Source: Psychromonas sp. B3M02 (GTDB lineage: Bacteria; Pseudomonadota; Gammaproteobacteria; Enterobacterales; Psychromonadaceae). Taken from it: DNA of 64,000 bases. Numbering within the stretch: the first letter of the stretch is position 1; the number at the start of each line of letters is the position of its first letter. This document shows positions 1-8,805 of the stretch, one piece after another. Both the position numbers and the translations under genes were made by a program. The notes below the pieces were generated by a model that was not told the origin of the DNA, ran no database searches, and saw only the letters and a list, made by a program, of their open reading frames with translations. The stretch lies in the NCBI RefSeq assembly GCF_003318165.1, contig NZ_QOCB01000040.1, positions 1 through 64,000 on the forward strand, given 5' to 3'.

Positions 1-93
1 ATGTAGATATTGTTATTATTATTTTTATTATAAACAATATAAATGATACTTCTTATCATGTGAAGTAATTGATTTAAGTATCATTTTTCTTAG

Positions 94-2211
94 TTATTTT
101 TTATTGTTACGTTTCACGCTTTTCACGCCGCTTAATTTCTTAATTTGACGCATTATACGAGACAAATGTATTCGGTTAATCACAGTTAAGGTAACGTTAA
201 TTGAATAGATTTGATTAGTCACCGCAGTGGTTTGTAAATCTATAACGTTCGCATTACTTTTGGCTATTACGTTAAACATTTTCGCTAAGCCAGCTTTATG
301 ATTAGCCATCTGAACCACCAGATCACTTGAGTATTCATACTGGTTCATAAACTTCATATCCCATTCGACAGCGATATACTTATCAAGTTCATTTTCAAAG
401 CCACTAACATTGTGACAATTGGTCACATGTACCACGACCCCTTTACCGGTACTGGTATGAGCAACAATTGGATCGCCTGGTAATGGCTTACAACAGTTTG
501 CATAAGTCAACATAATGTCCTCTGCACCTTTAATAGCGCTTTGGCGAATATTTTGTTTATGTTGTGACTCAGTGAGTTCGCCAGCATTACCGCGTAAACG
601 TCTTGCTATGATTAAACTCAGTAGTTTACCGCTACCAATTTCATGTAACAGGTGGTTAAAGCCATCTAGATGATGATCGGCGATCACCTTGTCGATATTT
701 TCCTGTGGGATATCGGTTAAATTAGTCGCATTGAGTGCCTGTTTTAATAAACGGCGACCTAATGGGATGGTGGTAGTTTGTGGTAACTGTTTTAGGTAGT
801 TACGAATACTGTTTCGTGCTCTATGTGTGGCAGCAAAGTTCAACCATTCAGGACTTGGGCTAGGCTCTTTACCTGTAATGATCTCAATGGTTTGACCACT
901 TTCTAGTTTTTGGCTTAATACTGAATATTCATTATCTACTTTGGCACCAATACAATGATGCCCAATCTTGGTATGCACGGCATAGGCGAAATCTACGGCA
1001 GTGGCAAAAGCAGGTAGCACGATAATTTTACCCTGAGGGGTTAATACGTGAATATCATTCTTGCCTAACTCTTGTTTAATATTTTCTAGTAAAACAATGG
1101 AGTTAGTGCTGTTATCTTCTTGCTCAGTTAATCCTTGGAACCAGTTACGAGTTTGCAGTTGTGCGGCAATGTTAGTGGTTTGTTTACCTTCTTTATAGCT
1201 CCAATGTGCAGCAATACCGTGTTTAGCAACAGCATCCATATCTTCAGTACGGATTTGAATTTCTATATTCACACCTTGATGGGTAATCAAGGTGGTGTGC
1301 AAAGATTGGTAACTATTGGTTTTTGGTAAGGCAATATAATCTTCAAAGAACTCTAATTTTGGCTGATACAAATGATGTATTTGGCCTAGTACGCGATAAC
1401 AAGTATCTAGGTCTTTTACGATAATTCTAAAGGCATACACATCCATAACATCATGGAATTGGCAGCCTTTTTTGCGCATTTTTTTGTATAAACTATAGAG
1501 GTGTTTTTCACGGCCAATCACTTGTGCATCAATAGACATTGAATTGAGTTGTTCTGATATTTCATCACAAATACTTTCAATAAAGTCTTGGCGGTTACCG
1601 CGAGCTTTGGCAATCGCCTCTTTTAATACATGGTAACGAGCTGAGTTTTGCGCTTTAAAGGCAAGTTCTTCCAGCTCATTTTTTAAATGGTGTAAACCCA
1701 GACGGTTAGCAATTGGGGTAAAGATTTCAAAGGTTTCTTGAGCGATACGCTGACGTTTATCTAAGCGTAATGAATCCAGAGTACGCATATTGTGTACGCG
1801 GTCAGCAAGTTTAATTAACATTACTCGGAAATCTTTAGACATGGCGATTAACATTTTTCGGATGTTTTGCGCCTGTGCTTGTTCACGGTTTTCAAAGTTG
1901 AACTTATCTAGCTTAGTCACACCCTCTACAAGTTGTGCTACATCAGCATTAAAAGCCTCTGCTAACTCTTCATGTGTGGTGTCTGTGTCTTCCAATACGT
2001 CGTGCATGAGCGCTGCAGATATCGCTTCGTAATCCAGCTTCATATCAGCCAAAATACCAGCTACTGCTACAGGGTGTGTAATATAGGGTTCCCCACTTGC
2101 TCTTTTCACACCATCATGTGCCGCATATGCATAATGAAATGCGCGTTCGACAAAGGCAACATGCTCTTCTGTCATATAGGTTTGAATAGATGCTTTAAGT
2201 GGTTGGAACAT
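94..2211 (-). CDS. spoT: Bifunctional (p)ppGpp synthetase/hydrolase SpoT
   Basis: This 705-residue protein makes and degrades the stringent-response alarmone (p)ppGpp in the cytoplasm. The order seen is an N-terminal HD hydrolase domain with H70-D71 in LMHDVLEDT, a synthetase domain with EKHLYSLYKKM and YQSLHT, a TGS domain around residues 390-450 and a C-terminal ACT domain. The intact HD motif and the close match to E. coli SpoT over the whole length separate it from RelA, whose HD is dead. It starts at an ATG with MFQPLKASIQ. Unlike E. coli, where spoT sits in rpoZ-spoT-trmH-recG, the upstream neighbour here is nfo on the same strand, about 95 bases away, so co-transcription with nfo is possible. 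The 93 bases beyond its stop hold nothing I can name. Confidence 0.96.
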   Translation of the reverse strand: MFQPLKASIQTYMTEEHVAFVERAFHYAYAAHDGVKRASGEPYITHPVAVAGILADMKLDYEAISAALMHDVLEDTDTTHEELAEAFNADVAQLVEGVTKLDKFNFENREQAQAQNIRKMLIAMSKDFRVMLIKLADRVHNMRTLDSLRLDKRQRIAQETFEIFTPIANRLGLHHLKNELEELAFKAQNSARYHVLKEAIAKARGNRQDFIESICDEISEQLNSMSIDAQVIGREKHLYSLYKKMRKKGCQFHDVMDVYAFRIIVKDLDTCYRVLGQIHHLYQPKLEFFEDYIALPKTNSYQSLHTTLITHQGVNIEIQIRTEDMDAVAKHGIAAHWSYKEGKQTTNIAAQLQTRNWFQGLTEQEDNSTNSIVLLENIKQELGKNDIHVLTPQGKIIVLPAFATAVDFAYAVHTKIGHHCIGAKVDNEYSVLSQKLESGQTIEIITGKEPSPSPEWLNFAATHRARNSIRNYLKQLPQTTTIPLGRRLLKQALNATNLTDIPQENIDKVIADHHLDGFNHLLHEIGSGKLLSLIIARRLRGNAGELTESQHKQNIRQSAIKGAEDIMLTYANCCKPLPGDPIVAHTSTGKGVVVHVTNCHNVSGFENELDKYIAVEWDMKFMNQYEYSSDLVVQMANHKAGLAKMFNVIAKSNANVIDLQTTAVTNQIYSINVTLTVINRIHLSRIMRQIKKLSGVKSVKRNNKK

Positions 2212-2306
2212 GAATATTACTTTCCTTATTTTAACGTTACTTTAGTAGCATAATCGCTGTTTAATGAGTTTCAAAGTATTTAATGCTCTAAAGCAATAAT
2301 TAGCGC

Positions 2307-3155
2307 TTATTCAGCCTCTGACCATTGTTTTAAACGATTTATTTCTTGTGGCCACAGACTTTCATCTGTGGTTTCTAAAATCAGTGGGATGTCATCAAAG
2401 CGTTTGTCTTTCATCAGATATTCAAAACAATCCCAACCAATTTCACCTGCCCCTAAAGGTGCATGTCGATCTACACGGCTAGCAAAGGGCACTTTGCTGT
2501 CATTGATATGCATTGCGCGTAAATACTCAAAGCCCACTACATCAGAAAACTCCTTAAAGGTTGTTTCTGTTGCTGCCATTCCTCGTAAGTCATAACCTGC
2601 GGTGAAGGTATGACAGGTATCAATACAAACACCTACACGTTGTTTATCATCAACCTGTTCAATAATCTCCGCAAGGTGTTCAAAACGATATCCTAAGTTG
2701 GTACCTTGACCAGCAGTATTTTCAATAATCGCAGAAACGTGAGTGGTTTGCTGTAAAGCGATATTAATGGATTCGGCAATACGCTTTAGACAATCTGCTT
2801 CTGCTATCTTTTTCAAGTGACTACCTGGATGAAAGTTTAACAAGCTTAAACCGAGTTGTTCACAACGTTGCATCTCATCTAAAAAAGCATGGCGAGACTT
2901 TGCTAGTGCTTCTGCTTCCGGGTGGCCCAAATTAATTAAATATGAGTCATGAGGTAAAATATTTTGGCTTTGTATCTTATAACGTAAGCACGCTGCTTTA
3001 AATTTACGGATCGTATTTTCGTCAAGTGGTTTAGCCTCCCAACGTCGTTGATTTTTAGTAAATAAAGCAAAAGCTGTTGCCCCAATATTATGGGCATTTT
3101 TAGGAGCGTTAAATACGCCACCAGAGGCACTAACATGTGCGCCAATATATTTCAT
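2307..3155 (-). CDS. nfo: Endonuclease IV (AP endonuclease)
   Basis: This 282-residue enzyme cleaves DNA 5' to abasic sites in base-excision repair. The AP_endonuc_2 TIM-barrel metal ligands are all visible: NFHPGSH, the segment around [28 protein letters not shown] and the final LETT. The stretch [12 protein letters not shown] is a family signature. Length equals the family norm (about 280). The start [13 protein letters not shown] is the canonical Nfo N-terminus. It lies upstream of spoT on the same strand with about 95 bases between them. No oxidative-stress operator is recognisable upstream. Confidence 0.96.
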   Translation of the reverse strand: MKYIGAHVSASGGVFNAPKNAHNIGATAFALFTKNQRRWEAKPLDENTIRKFKAACLRYKIQSQNILPHDSYLINLGHPEAEALAKSRHAFLDEMQRCEQLGLSLLNFHPGSHLKKIAEADCLKRIAESINIALQQTTHVSAIIENTAGQGTNLGYRFEHLAEIIEQVDDKQRVGVCIDTCHTFTAGYDLRGMAATETTFKEFSDVVGFEYLRAMHINDSKVPFASRVDRHAPLGAGEIGWDCFEYLMKDKRFDDIPLILETTDESLWPQEINRLKQWSEAE

Positions 3156-3252
3156 TCATTAAGCTCTTAAATTCAAGTGGATAACCAGTATATCTAAAGC
3201 TTAGGCTAGGTCAAACAGTAAACGACCTTAACGGTTATTTATTCTGAACGAG

Positions 3253-3612
3253 TTATGATGCTGGAATGGAAGCGGGTTGATTTTTGTTAATGGTGCTCGA
3301 TTCAACGGGCATTTTAGCTTGTGGGGTAGCATCGCTTGTAGTGGTCGAAGGTGTACTATTCATATTATTACTGACTTCCGACTTTTGTAGTGTTGCTTGT
3401 TGTTTTTTCTGAGTGGTGTCTTTAGGCTTTTTGTATTCACTACCGATACTGTTAAAGTTATCAATAGGTTCGATATAGGTATCTTTTAATAAGCCTTGCG
3501 TGCCATTATTATGCGGCACCGCTGTGTCACTCTTAACTGGCGCGGCTCTTTTTTCAGAGGCCTCCACTGAAAAGATTATCAGTGCAAATAAGATGCTGAT
3601 AAAGTGATGCAT
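3253..3612 (-). CDS. Hypothetical secreted low-complexity protein
   Basis: I do not recognise this 119-residue protein. Residues 1-18 are hydrophobic (MHHFISILFALIIFSVEA) and look like a signal peptide cut before SEK. The rest is hydrophilic, rich in Ser, Thr, Gln, Lys and Pro, with no cysteine and no predicted fold, so it is probably a disordered periplasmic or surface protein. It stands alone between nfo and a divergent small membrane-protein gene. The signal peptide and codon pattern make it a plausible gene; the function is unknown. Confidence 0.6.
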   Translation of the reverse strand: MHHFISILFALIIFSVEASEKRAAPVKSDTAVPHNNGTQGLLKDTYIEPIDNFNSIGSEYKKPKDTTQKKQQATLQKSEVSNNMNSTPSTTTSDATPQAKMPVESSTINKNQPASIPAS

Positions 3613-3688
3613 AATGCTGACTCATAAATAGAATAATGGGTAAATATTAATCAAAGTTATCCTAATTAACAAGATGTAGGAGATTCAA

Positions 3689-3928
3689 GTGGCTTGTAAC
3701 GCTTGTATGAGTAGCTTATTCAAAGAAAAATTGGGGCGTTGTAAGCAGTGTATGCTGATTAATCTAGTGATGTTAATTGGTTTTTTTGCTGTTTATATGA
3801 TGGTAGATATTGAACAATGGTTAGTCGTTCAGCAGGTCACTTTTTTAATGTTCTTTGCTATTACTGCTATCTTGATGGCATTACATTTATTGCTATGGTG
3901 TTTTTACCGTTTAACCGACAAATACTAA
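3689..3928 (+). CDS. Small CxxC membrane protein (DUF3624 type)
   Basis: This 79-residue protein has two CxxC pairs at its N-terminus (CNAC and CKQC, separated by SLFKEKLGR), then two hydrophobic segments at about residues 23-42 and 48-72. The pattern CxxC-x-SLF-KLGRCxxC followed by two membrane helices matches the DUF3624 family of Vibrio-like bacteria. The cysteines could bind zinc or iron, which is inference. The start is a GTG at 3689 preceded by a good AGGAG ribosome-binding site at 3678-3682. It is convergent with anmK, 23 bases away. The biological role is unknown. Confidence 0.8.
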   Translation: MACNACMSSLFKEKLGRCKQCMLINLVMLIGFFAVYMMVDIEQWLVVQQVTFLMFFAITAILMALHLLLWCFYRLTDKY

Positions 3929-3951
3929 AATGGTGTGATTATGAGAATGCG

Positions 3952-5058
3952 CTAAGGCAAATAAACACAACCTAAAATGGTATCTCTTGTCGCGCCTGTG
4001 ACAGCTTTCAACGGGACTTTCCTTTCTAATATTCTTTGTTCTGCTAACCAAGCAAAAGCAACGGCTTCTACATACATTGGGTTAATAGCTAAGGCCTCGG
4101 TGGTTTGCACTTGATGACCTACCAATAATGCATCTAAACGTAACATTAATAATGGGTTTAATGCACCGCCTCCACAAACATACACATCACAAGCTTGGCT
4201 TTGTTGTTTGATTTGTTCTGCAATAGTGATGGCTGTGAATTCTAATAACGTTCGTTGCACATCTTGTGCTGGATAATTTTGATCGGCTATCTGCTCGGTT
4301 AACCAAGTGAGATTAAATTTTTCTCTTCCGGTACTTTTAGGAGCAGGTAAAGTGAAATAAGGATCTGCTAATAATTGGTTTAATAGTGTTTGATTAATTT
4401 GCCCACTCTTAGCAAACCAAGCATCTTTGTCATAGATTTGCTGATGATGCAGGTTAATCCATGCATCCATCAACATATTACCAGGTCCTGTATCATAACC
4501 AAAAGCATGTTCAGTGCCATTTAATACACTGATATTAGCAATCCCACCAATATTCAAAATAACGCGTTGTTGCTCATGCTCAGCAAATAAAGCTTGATGA
4601 AAGGCGGGGACTAAGGGCGCACCTTGCCCACCGTAAGCCATATCCATACGTCTAAAGTCAGCAACGCAAGGGATCTGTGTTTGTGCAGCGATCACATTGG
4701 CATCACCAATTTGTTGGGTAAAAGCAATTTCAGTATCAGGAGAGTGATAGATGGTTTGACCATGACTGCCTACTGCCGTGACAGTGGATGGGTTGATACC
4801 TTCTTGGCTAAGTAGATGATTAATCGCCTGTGCACAAGCGGCCGCAAACAGGTGATCTACTTCCCCTATTTGATGCAAGCTGCTGTGTTTTTCATTACAT
4901 ATATTAAGCAATTGTTGGCGCAGCTTAGGGTCTAGGTCAATGGCAGTCCCTGCAACTTGTACAAAACCGTCTTCATTGCGCTCACATAGTGCAACATCAA
5001 TGGCATCCAAGCTGGTGCCTGACATTAAACCTAGATATAAACTTGATCTATTTTGCAT
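3952..5058 (-). CDS. anmK: Anhydro-N-acetylmuramic acid kinase AnmK
   Basis: AnmK phosphorylates and hydrolyses 1,6-anhydro-MurNAc, recycled from the cell wall, to MurNAc-6-phosphate in the cytoplasm. The 368-residue protein matches the family length. It shows the phosphate-binding GLMSGTSLDAIDVAL near the start, the GSHGQT motif, GGIANIS and the late CGGGALNPLLM segment typical of this ASKHA-fold kinase. The gene lies 3 bases downstream of hemN on the same strand, so the two are probably co-transcribed. No MurQ etherase gene is present in the window. Confidence 0.96.
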   Translation of the reverse strand: MQNRSSLYLGLMSGTSLDAIDVALCERNEDGFVQVAGTAIDLDPKLRQQLLNICNEKHSSLHQIGEVDHLFAAACAQAINHLLSQEGINPSTVTAVGSHGQTIYHSPDTEIAFTQQIGDANVIAAQTQIPCVADFRRMDMAYGGQGAPLVPAFHQALFAEHEQQRVILNIGGIANISVLNGTEHAFGYDTGPGNMLMDAWINLHHQQIYDKDAWFAKSGQINQTLLNQLLADPYFTLPAPKSTGREKFNLTWLTEQIADQNYPAQDVQRTLLEFTAITIAEQIKQQSQACDVYVCGGGALNPLLMLRLDALLVGHQVQTTEALAINPMYVEAVAFAWLAEQRILERKVPLKAVTGATRDTILGCVYLP

Positions 5059-5061
5059 TAC

Positions 5062-6429
5062 TTAAATGACTCGAGAAAATTGTTGCTGGCGTGCCTGTTG
5101 GCGTAAATACACATCAAAACACATACAAATATTACGGATCAATAGCTTACCTGTGGCAGAAACTTGAATCTGATGTTTATCCATGGTGATCAGCTTATCC
5201 TCAATAAAAGGCGTTAACAGTTGCATGTCATGTGCAAAATAATGATCAAATTGTATCGCAAATTGTTGTTCAATGGTGTTTTTGTTTAAGCGGAAGTTAC
5301 AGATTAATTGTTTGATTACTTCGCGGCGGATTAAGTCATCTTTGCTTAATTGAATACCTCTCCATTGTGCATGGCCTAATTGCTCAACTTGTTGGTAATA
5401 ATCTTGTAGTTTTTTTTGATTTTGCGAATAACAATCACCAATCTGACTGATCGCGGATACCCCCATGCCTAATAAATCAGCTTCTTGCTGTGTAGTGTAA
5501 CCTTGGAAATTGCGATGCAGTTTTCCCTGTTGTTGCGCTACAGCTAGTTCATCATCCGGCTTTGCAAAATGATCCATACCAATAAATTGATAACCAGATC
5601 GAGTTAAAAATTCGATGGTTTGCTGCAATATCGCGAGTTTTTCAGCGGGTTTAGGCAGATCATGCTGATCTATTTTACGTTGTGCGGCAAATAAACTAGG
5701 CATATGTGCATAGTTAAATATAGATAAACGTGCAGGATCTAAAGTCAGGACTTTTTGCAAAGTATAGGCAAAACTCTGTTGATTCTGTAAGGGTAAACCA
5801 TAAATCATATCAAGATTAATGGATTGAAAGCCTTGCTGTTTTGCACGTGTTAATAATTGCTCTATAAAGGCTTCGTCTTGTTCTCGGTTCACCGCTTTTT
5901 GCACGTCTTTATTAAAGTCTTGAATGCCTAAACTTAAGCGATTAAACCCCTCTTTGGCTAGATGGTTTATGGTGTCTAAGGCAATTTCTCGAGGATCTAC
6001 TTCAATGCTTAACTCTGCATCCTGTGCAAAGTTAAAGTGGCTTCGTAATAGGATCATCAGGCGAGAGATTTGTTTGGGTAATAAAAAGGTCGGCGTGCCA
6101 CCACCCCAATGTAATTGACTAACAACACGATTTGCCATTAAGCGAGATTGGTGAGCTATCTCTTTTGCTAAATAATCTAAGTATTTATCTGCTTTTTCTT
6201 GATGACGAGTAATGACTTTATTACAGCCGCAAAAATAACAAATCTTGTGACAGAAAGGGATATGGATATATAAAGACAAAGGACGTTCTGGATACTGCTT
6301 TGTTGCAGTGGATAAGTCGTTTTGCGTGAATGTATCGCTAAACTCTAACGCGGTTGGGTATGAGGTATAACGAGGACCACTGTAATTGTATTTTTCAATT
6401 AGGGCTTGATCCCAAATCAGCTGTTGCAT
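5062..6429 (-). CDS. hemN: Oxygen-independent coproporphyrinogen III oxidase
   Basis: This radical-SAM enzyme converts coproporphyrinogen III to protoporphyrinogen IX without oxygen. The 455-residue length matches true HemN rather than the shorter HemW. The cluster-binding motif is HIPFCHKICYFCGC, giving Cys-x3-Cys-x2-Cys plus the extra Cys. The segments LHWGGGTPTFL and the trip-wire N-terminus PRYTSYPTA are HemN hallmarks. The order hemN, DUF2489, yihI, engB is conserved in Vibrio-like genomes. A 114-base gap separates it from the DUF2489 gene on the same strand. Confidence 0.96.
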   Translation of the reverse strand: MQQLIWDQALIEKYNYSGPRYTSYPTALEFSDTFTQNDLSTATKQYPERPLSLYIHIPFCHKICYFCGCNKVITRHQEKADKYLDYLAKEIAHQSRLMANRVVSQLHWGGGTPTFLLPKQISRLMILLRSHFNFAQDAELSIEVDPREIALDTINHLAKEGFNRLSLGIQDFNKDVQKAVNREQDEAFIEQLLTRAKQQGFQSINLDMIYGLPLQNQQSFAYTLQKVLTLDPARLSIFNYAHMPSLFAAQRKIDQHDLPKPAEKLAILQQTIEFLTRSGYQFIGMDHFAKPDDELAVAQQQGKLHRNFQGYTTQQEADLLGMGVSAISQIGDCYSQNQKKLQDYYQQVEQLGHAQWRGIQLSKDDLIRREVIKQLICNFRLNKNTIEQQFAIQFDHYFAHDMQLLTPFIEDKLITMDKHQIQVSATGKLLIRNICMCFDVYLRQQARQQQFSRVI

Positions 6430-6543
6430 CCGTCACTCTCTTTTATACTTTAATTATAAATCGCGTCAGAGTAACAGCTAAATAGCACGTTCTTATTGAG
6501 CTAGATCAGTTGCTTAACTAATAAAAAGTGCTATTGATTTAGG

Positions 6544-7023
6544 TTAAATAGTAAATTCCGCAAGTTGAGCGCTTTCTTTGATGATCGCCTCTTCCATTTC
6601 TGCTTCAAAAAGCTCACGTCTGGCATCTAATATTTTAATCTCTTTGACTGGACGAGCCTTACGTTCTTCATGTGTTGGCATATCTTTAACTTTTTCAAAC
6701 ATAGCCGTTAAAGCGGGGTAATCACCGGCGATATCTACAGCCTTTTCAAGCTGTAAGGTTTCTAATAAAACCGTTAAGCGAATGGCTGCTTCAGAAACGT
6801 TACATTGCTTTTGTAAGGTCGCTTTTGCAATAAAACGAATACTTTCCACAATATTATTATTTCGTTCTTGAATTTTTTGTTGCTTAAACTCAGCCTGTGC
6901 TTGTTCTGCCTTTAACGCTTTTGCTTTATGCATTTTGATTTTATTAAGTAACATACCCGCATAAAAAGCCAATGCTAAAATAATAACAACGGCAATAATG
7001 GCAAAGATCATACTTGTAGTCAT
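6544..7023 (-). CDS. DUF2489 membrane-anchored protein
   Basis: This 159-residue protein has one N-terminal membrane helix (about residues 4-25), a basic and glutamine-rich linker likely to be helical (residues 30-55), and a conserved helical C-terminal domain. It fits the DUF2489 family, regularly found between hemN and yihI in Vibrio and relatives. The function is not established. It follows yihI by 12 bases on the same strand and is almost certainly co-transcribed with it. Confidence 0.85.
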   Translation of the reverse strand: MTTSMIFAIIAVVIILALAFYAGMLLNKIKMHKAKALKAEQAQAEFKQQKIQERNNNIVESIRFIAKATLQKQCNVSEAAIRLTVLLETLQLEKAVDIAGDYPALTAMFEKVKDMPTHEERKARPVKEIKILDARRELFEAEMEEAIIKESAQLAEFTI

Positions 7024-7035
7024 ATTAAGTCTATC

Positions 7036-7608
7036 CTATCTAAATTCATCCAGTGCAGAGCTTGCATCTTCAAACTGTTGTAGTAAATCTTCTTCGCCTT
7101 CATCATCCATCCAACCTAACTCTTTCATTAGTTCTTGGTGACGTTTTAGCTGTTGATCAACCCATGCTTGATCTTCTTTCGATAACGCTTGATCTGTTTC
7201 TGCTTGCTCTAGTAGATCATTTAGACGGTCATCATTTTCGATATTCGCTAGCTCTTTCTCTGGAGAAATTTTAACTGGCGCTTTTTGTGGTGCAGGAGCG
7301 CTTTTAACCACTTTCACTTTTGGTTGCATATCGATTTTAGGCTTAACCGCTTCTTGTGGTTTATCGTTAAGCGTTAATGCAATTGGTTTTTTACTGCCAA
7401 CACGTTTGTCATTTTTTGCTTGGCGTTGGCTTTGTTGCGCACCTTGTTTGCTTTCAACGGCATTACGGTTACCGGCTTTATTGCCTTTTAATTTTTCTTT
7501 ACGCTTCTTTTCACGTGCTTCTTTTGCTTGTGTTGACGTTTCTTTTCTACGGCCATCAAATTTAGCGTCACTGTTACCCGCTGTACGGCTTTTTTTAGAA
7601 CGAGACAT
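7036..7608 (-). CDS. yihI: Der GTPase-activating protein YihI
   Basis: YihI stimulates the GTPase activity of Der (EngA) and so tunes 50S ribosome assembly. The 190-residue protein has the family layout: a highly basic N-terminal half (SRSKKSRT, REKKRKEKLKG) and an acidic C-terminal half containing the ordered segment with LNDLLEQAETD, DQAWVDQQLKRH and ELGWMDDEGEED. The basic tail is longer than needed for contact with Der and probably binds RNA. The gene is divergent from engB, another ribosome-assembly GTPase gene, as in enteric bacteria. Confidence 0.92.
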   Translation of the reverse strand: MSRSKKSRTAGNSDAKFDGRRKETSTQAKEAREKKRKEKLKGNKAGNRNAVESKQGAQQSQRQAKNDKRVGSKKPIALTLNDKPQEAVKPKIDMQPKVKVVKSAPAPQKAPVKISPEKELANIENDDRLNDLLEQAETDQALSKEDQAWVDQQLKRHQELMKELGWMDDEGEEDLLQQFEDASSALDEFR

Positions 7609-8079
7609 GTTTATAGTTACCTTTAAATATCAGTTTTCATCTTATTACTATGCGTTGCTTTAATAACATGAAAATAGTGGTGTTACACACCAGAATTGGG
7701 GATGTTAATGATGCGCAGAATAACAGGTTTATAGGGTGCTTAGCAATCAAGGTACTTGAATCAAACGCTATTTCTCTGGTGTTAGGTGGATGCCTTTAAC
7801 AATTGTGCTTAATAAGTGATTTACCGGATATCAATAGGGTAATTCTGTAAGCTATTTATATGCTTGCTAAGCATAAGATTTTTATCACCTTTAATATTAA
7901 AGATGATCGCTTATTGAGGGATTTTGTTGATTCAGGCTAGCGCTTGATAGATTTTCAGGTCGGTTCTATTTAATTTCTAAAGTTTGCGGTTTTAGCCGTG
8001 CTATAATGCGCGCAAATAAAAACCATTGTGAGATGGTCTTTCAAAACAAATTTGCTATAAAAATGAGATGAGGCATATC
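7609..8079. other. Divergent yihI-engB intergenic region
   Basis: This stretch of about 470 bases carries the promoters of yihI and engB. A small stem ATGCTT-gct-AAGCAT at 7860-7874 is followed by a T-rich run and could end a short transcript. E. coli encodes the sRNA CsrC between yihA and yihI. Here only a few scattered GGA triplets occur, so no CsrC-like array of GGA hairpins is seen. No open reading frame is convincing. Confidence 0.5.
7999..8007 (+). promoter_or_regulatory. Extended -10 promoter of engB
   Basis: The sequence TGcTATAAT at 7999-8007 is a perfect extended -10 element (TGnTATAAT). No good -35 box sits 17 bases upstream, as is usual for extended -10 promoters. The predicted start would be near 8014, leaving a leader of about 65 bases containing a small ACCAT/ATGGT stem before engB. 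Confidence 0.6.
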
Positions 8080-8745
8080 GTGGAGTTTCCAAAAATACAT
8101 TTTCAAAAAGCGCACTTTTTAATTAGTGCACCAGATATTCGTCATTTAGATAAGCATTTGCCAGTGGAAAGTGGCATTGAAGTGGCCTTTGCTGGCCGTT
8201 CAAACGCAGGTAAATCAAGTGCTTTAAACCGTCTAACACGTCAAAAAAGCTTAGCAAGAACCAGTAAAACTCCTGGTCGTACGCAGTTGATTAACGTCTT
8301 TGAAGTTGAAGAAGGTAAAAGATTAATCGATTTACCTGGGTACGGTTTTGCAAAAGTACCGCTAGAGATGAAATTAAAATGGCAAAAATCACTAGGTGAA
8401 TACCTGCAAGAGCGTGAATCACTAAAGGGCTTAGTAGTATTGATGGATGTACGTCATCCTTTTAAAGACTTAGATCAACAGTTAATCTTTTGGGCTATCG
8501 ATGCAAACATTCCTGTATTAGCGCTATTAACTAAAGCAGATAAACTAAAGCAGGGCGCTCGTAAAGCGACCTTGTTGAAGATGCGTGAAGAAGCTAAAAA
8601 CTTTGAAGGTGATGTACAGGTTGAACTGTTTTCATCATTAAAAGGCTTAGGTGTTGATATTTTAGAGCGTAAAATTGCGCAATGGTATGGTGAACATGAT
8701 TTACTAGAAGCCAGCGAAGAGACTGCTGACACACCTGCTGAATAA
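8080..8745 (+). CDS. engB: Ribosome biogenesis GTP-binding protein EngB (YihA/YsxC)
   Basis: EngB is an essential GTPase for late 50S subunit assembly. The TrmE-Era-EngA-like G domain shows G1 GRSNAGKSS, the switch segment [15 protein letters not shown]3 [11 protein letters not shown] and G4 TKADKL. Two starts are possible: an ATG at 8068 with no clear ribosome-binding site, and a GTG at 8080 preceded by GATGAGG at a good distance. I chose the GTG because it gives an N-terminus ([22 protein letters not shown]) of the length seen in relatives. The acidic tail ([12 protein letters not shown]) is not conserved. Confidence 0.95.
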   Translation: MEFPKIHFQKAHFLISAPDIRHLDKHLPVESGIEVAFAGRSNAGKSSALNRLTRQKSLARTSKTPGRTQLINVFEVEEGKRLIDLPGYGFAKVPLEMKLKWQKSLGEYLQERESLKGLVVLMDVRHPFKDLDQQLIFWAIDANIPVLALLTKADKLKQGARKATLLKMREEAKNFEGDVQVELFSSLKGLGVDILERKIAQWYGEHDLLEASEETADTPAE

Positions 8746-8763
8746 ATTCCTTCTGAACATGAT

Positions 8764-8796
8764 CAACCCTATCGTCAGTTATTTACGATAGGGTTG
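8764..8796. terminator. Hairpin between convergent engB and histidine kinase genes
   Basis: A perfect 12-base stem CAACCCTATCGT/ACGATAGGGTTG with a 9-base loop lies between two convergent genes. It lacks a long T run on either side, so it is at best a weak intrinsic terminator, but its position fits a shared bidirectional stop. Confidence 0.6.
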
Positions 8797-8805
8797 ATGA
8801 TTGTG

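Noticed and set aside
7609..8079. A CsrC-type sRNA between yihI and engB, as in E. coli
   Set aside because: Only a few isolated GGA triplets are present, without repeated GGA-loop hairpins or a strong terminator, so the position alone does not support it.
8746..8805. Spot 42 (spf) RNA near engB
   Set aside because: No sequence resembling the conserved Spot 42 5' end or terminator is seen on either side of engB, and polA is not adjacent.
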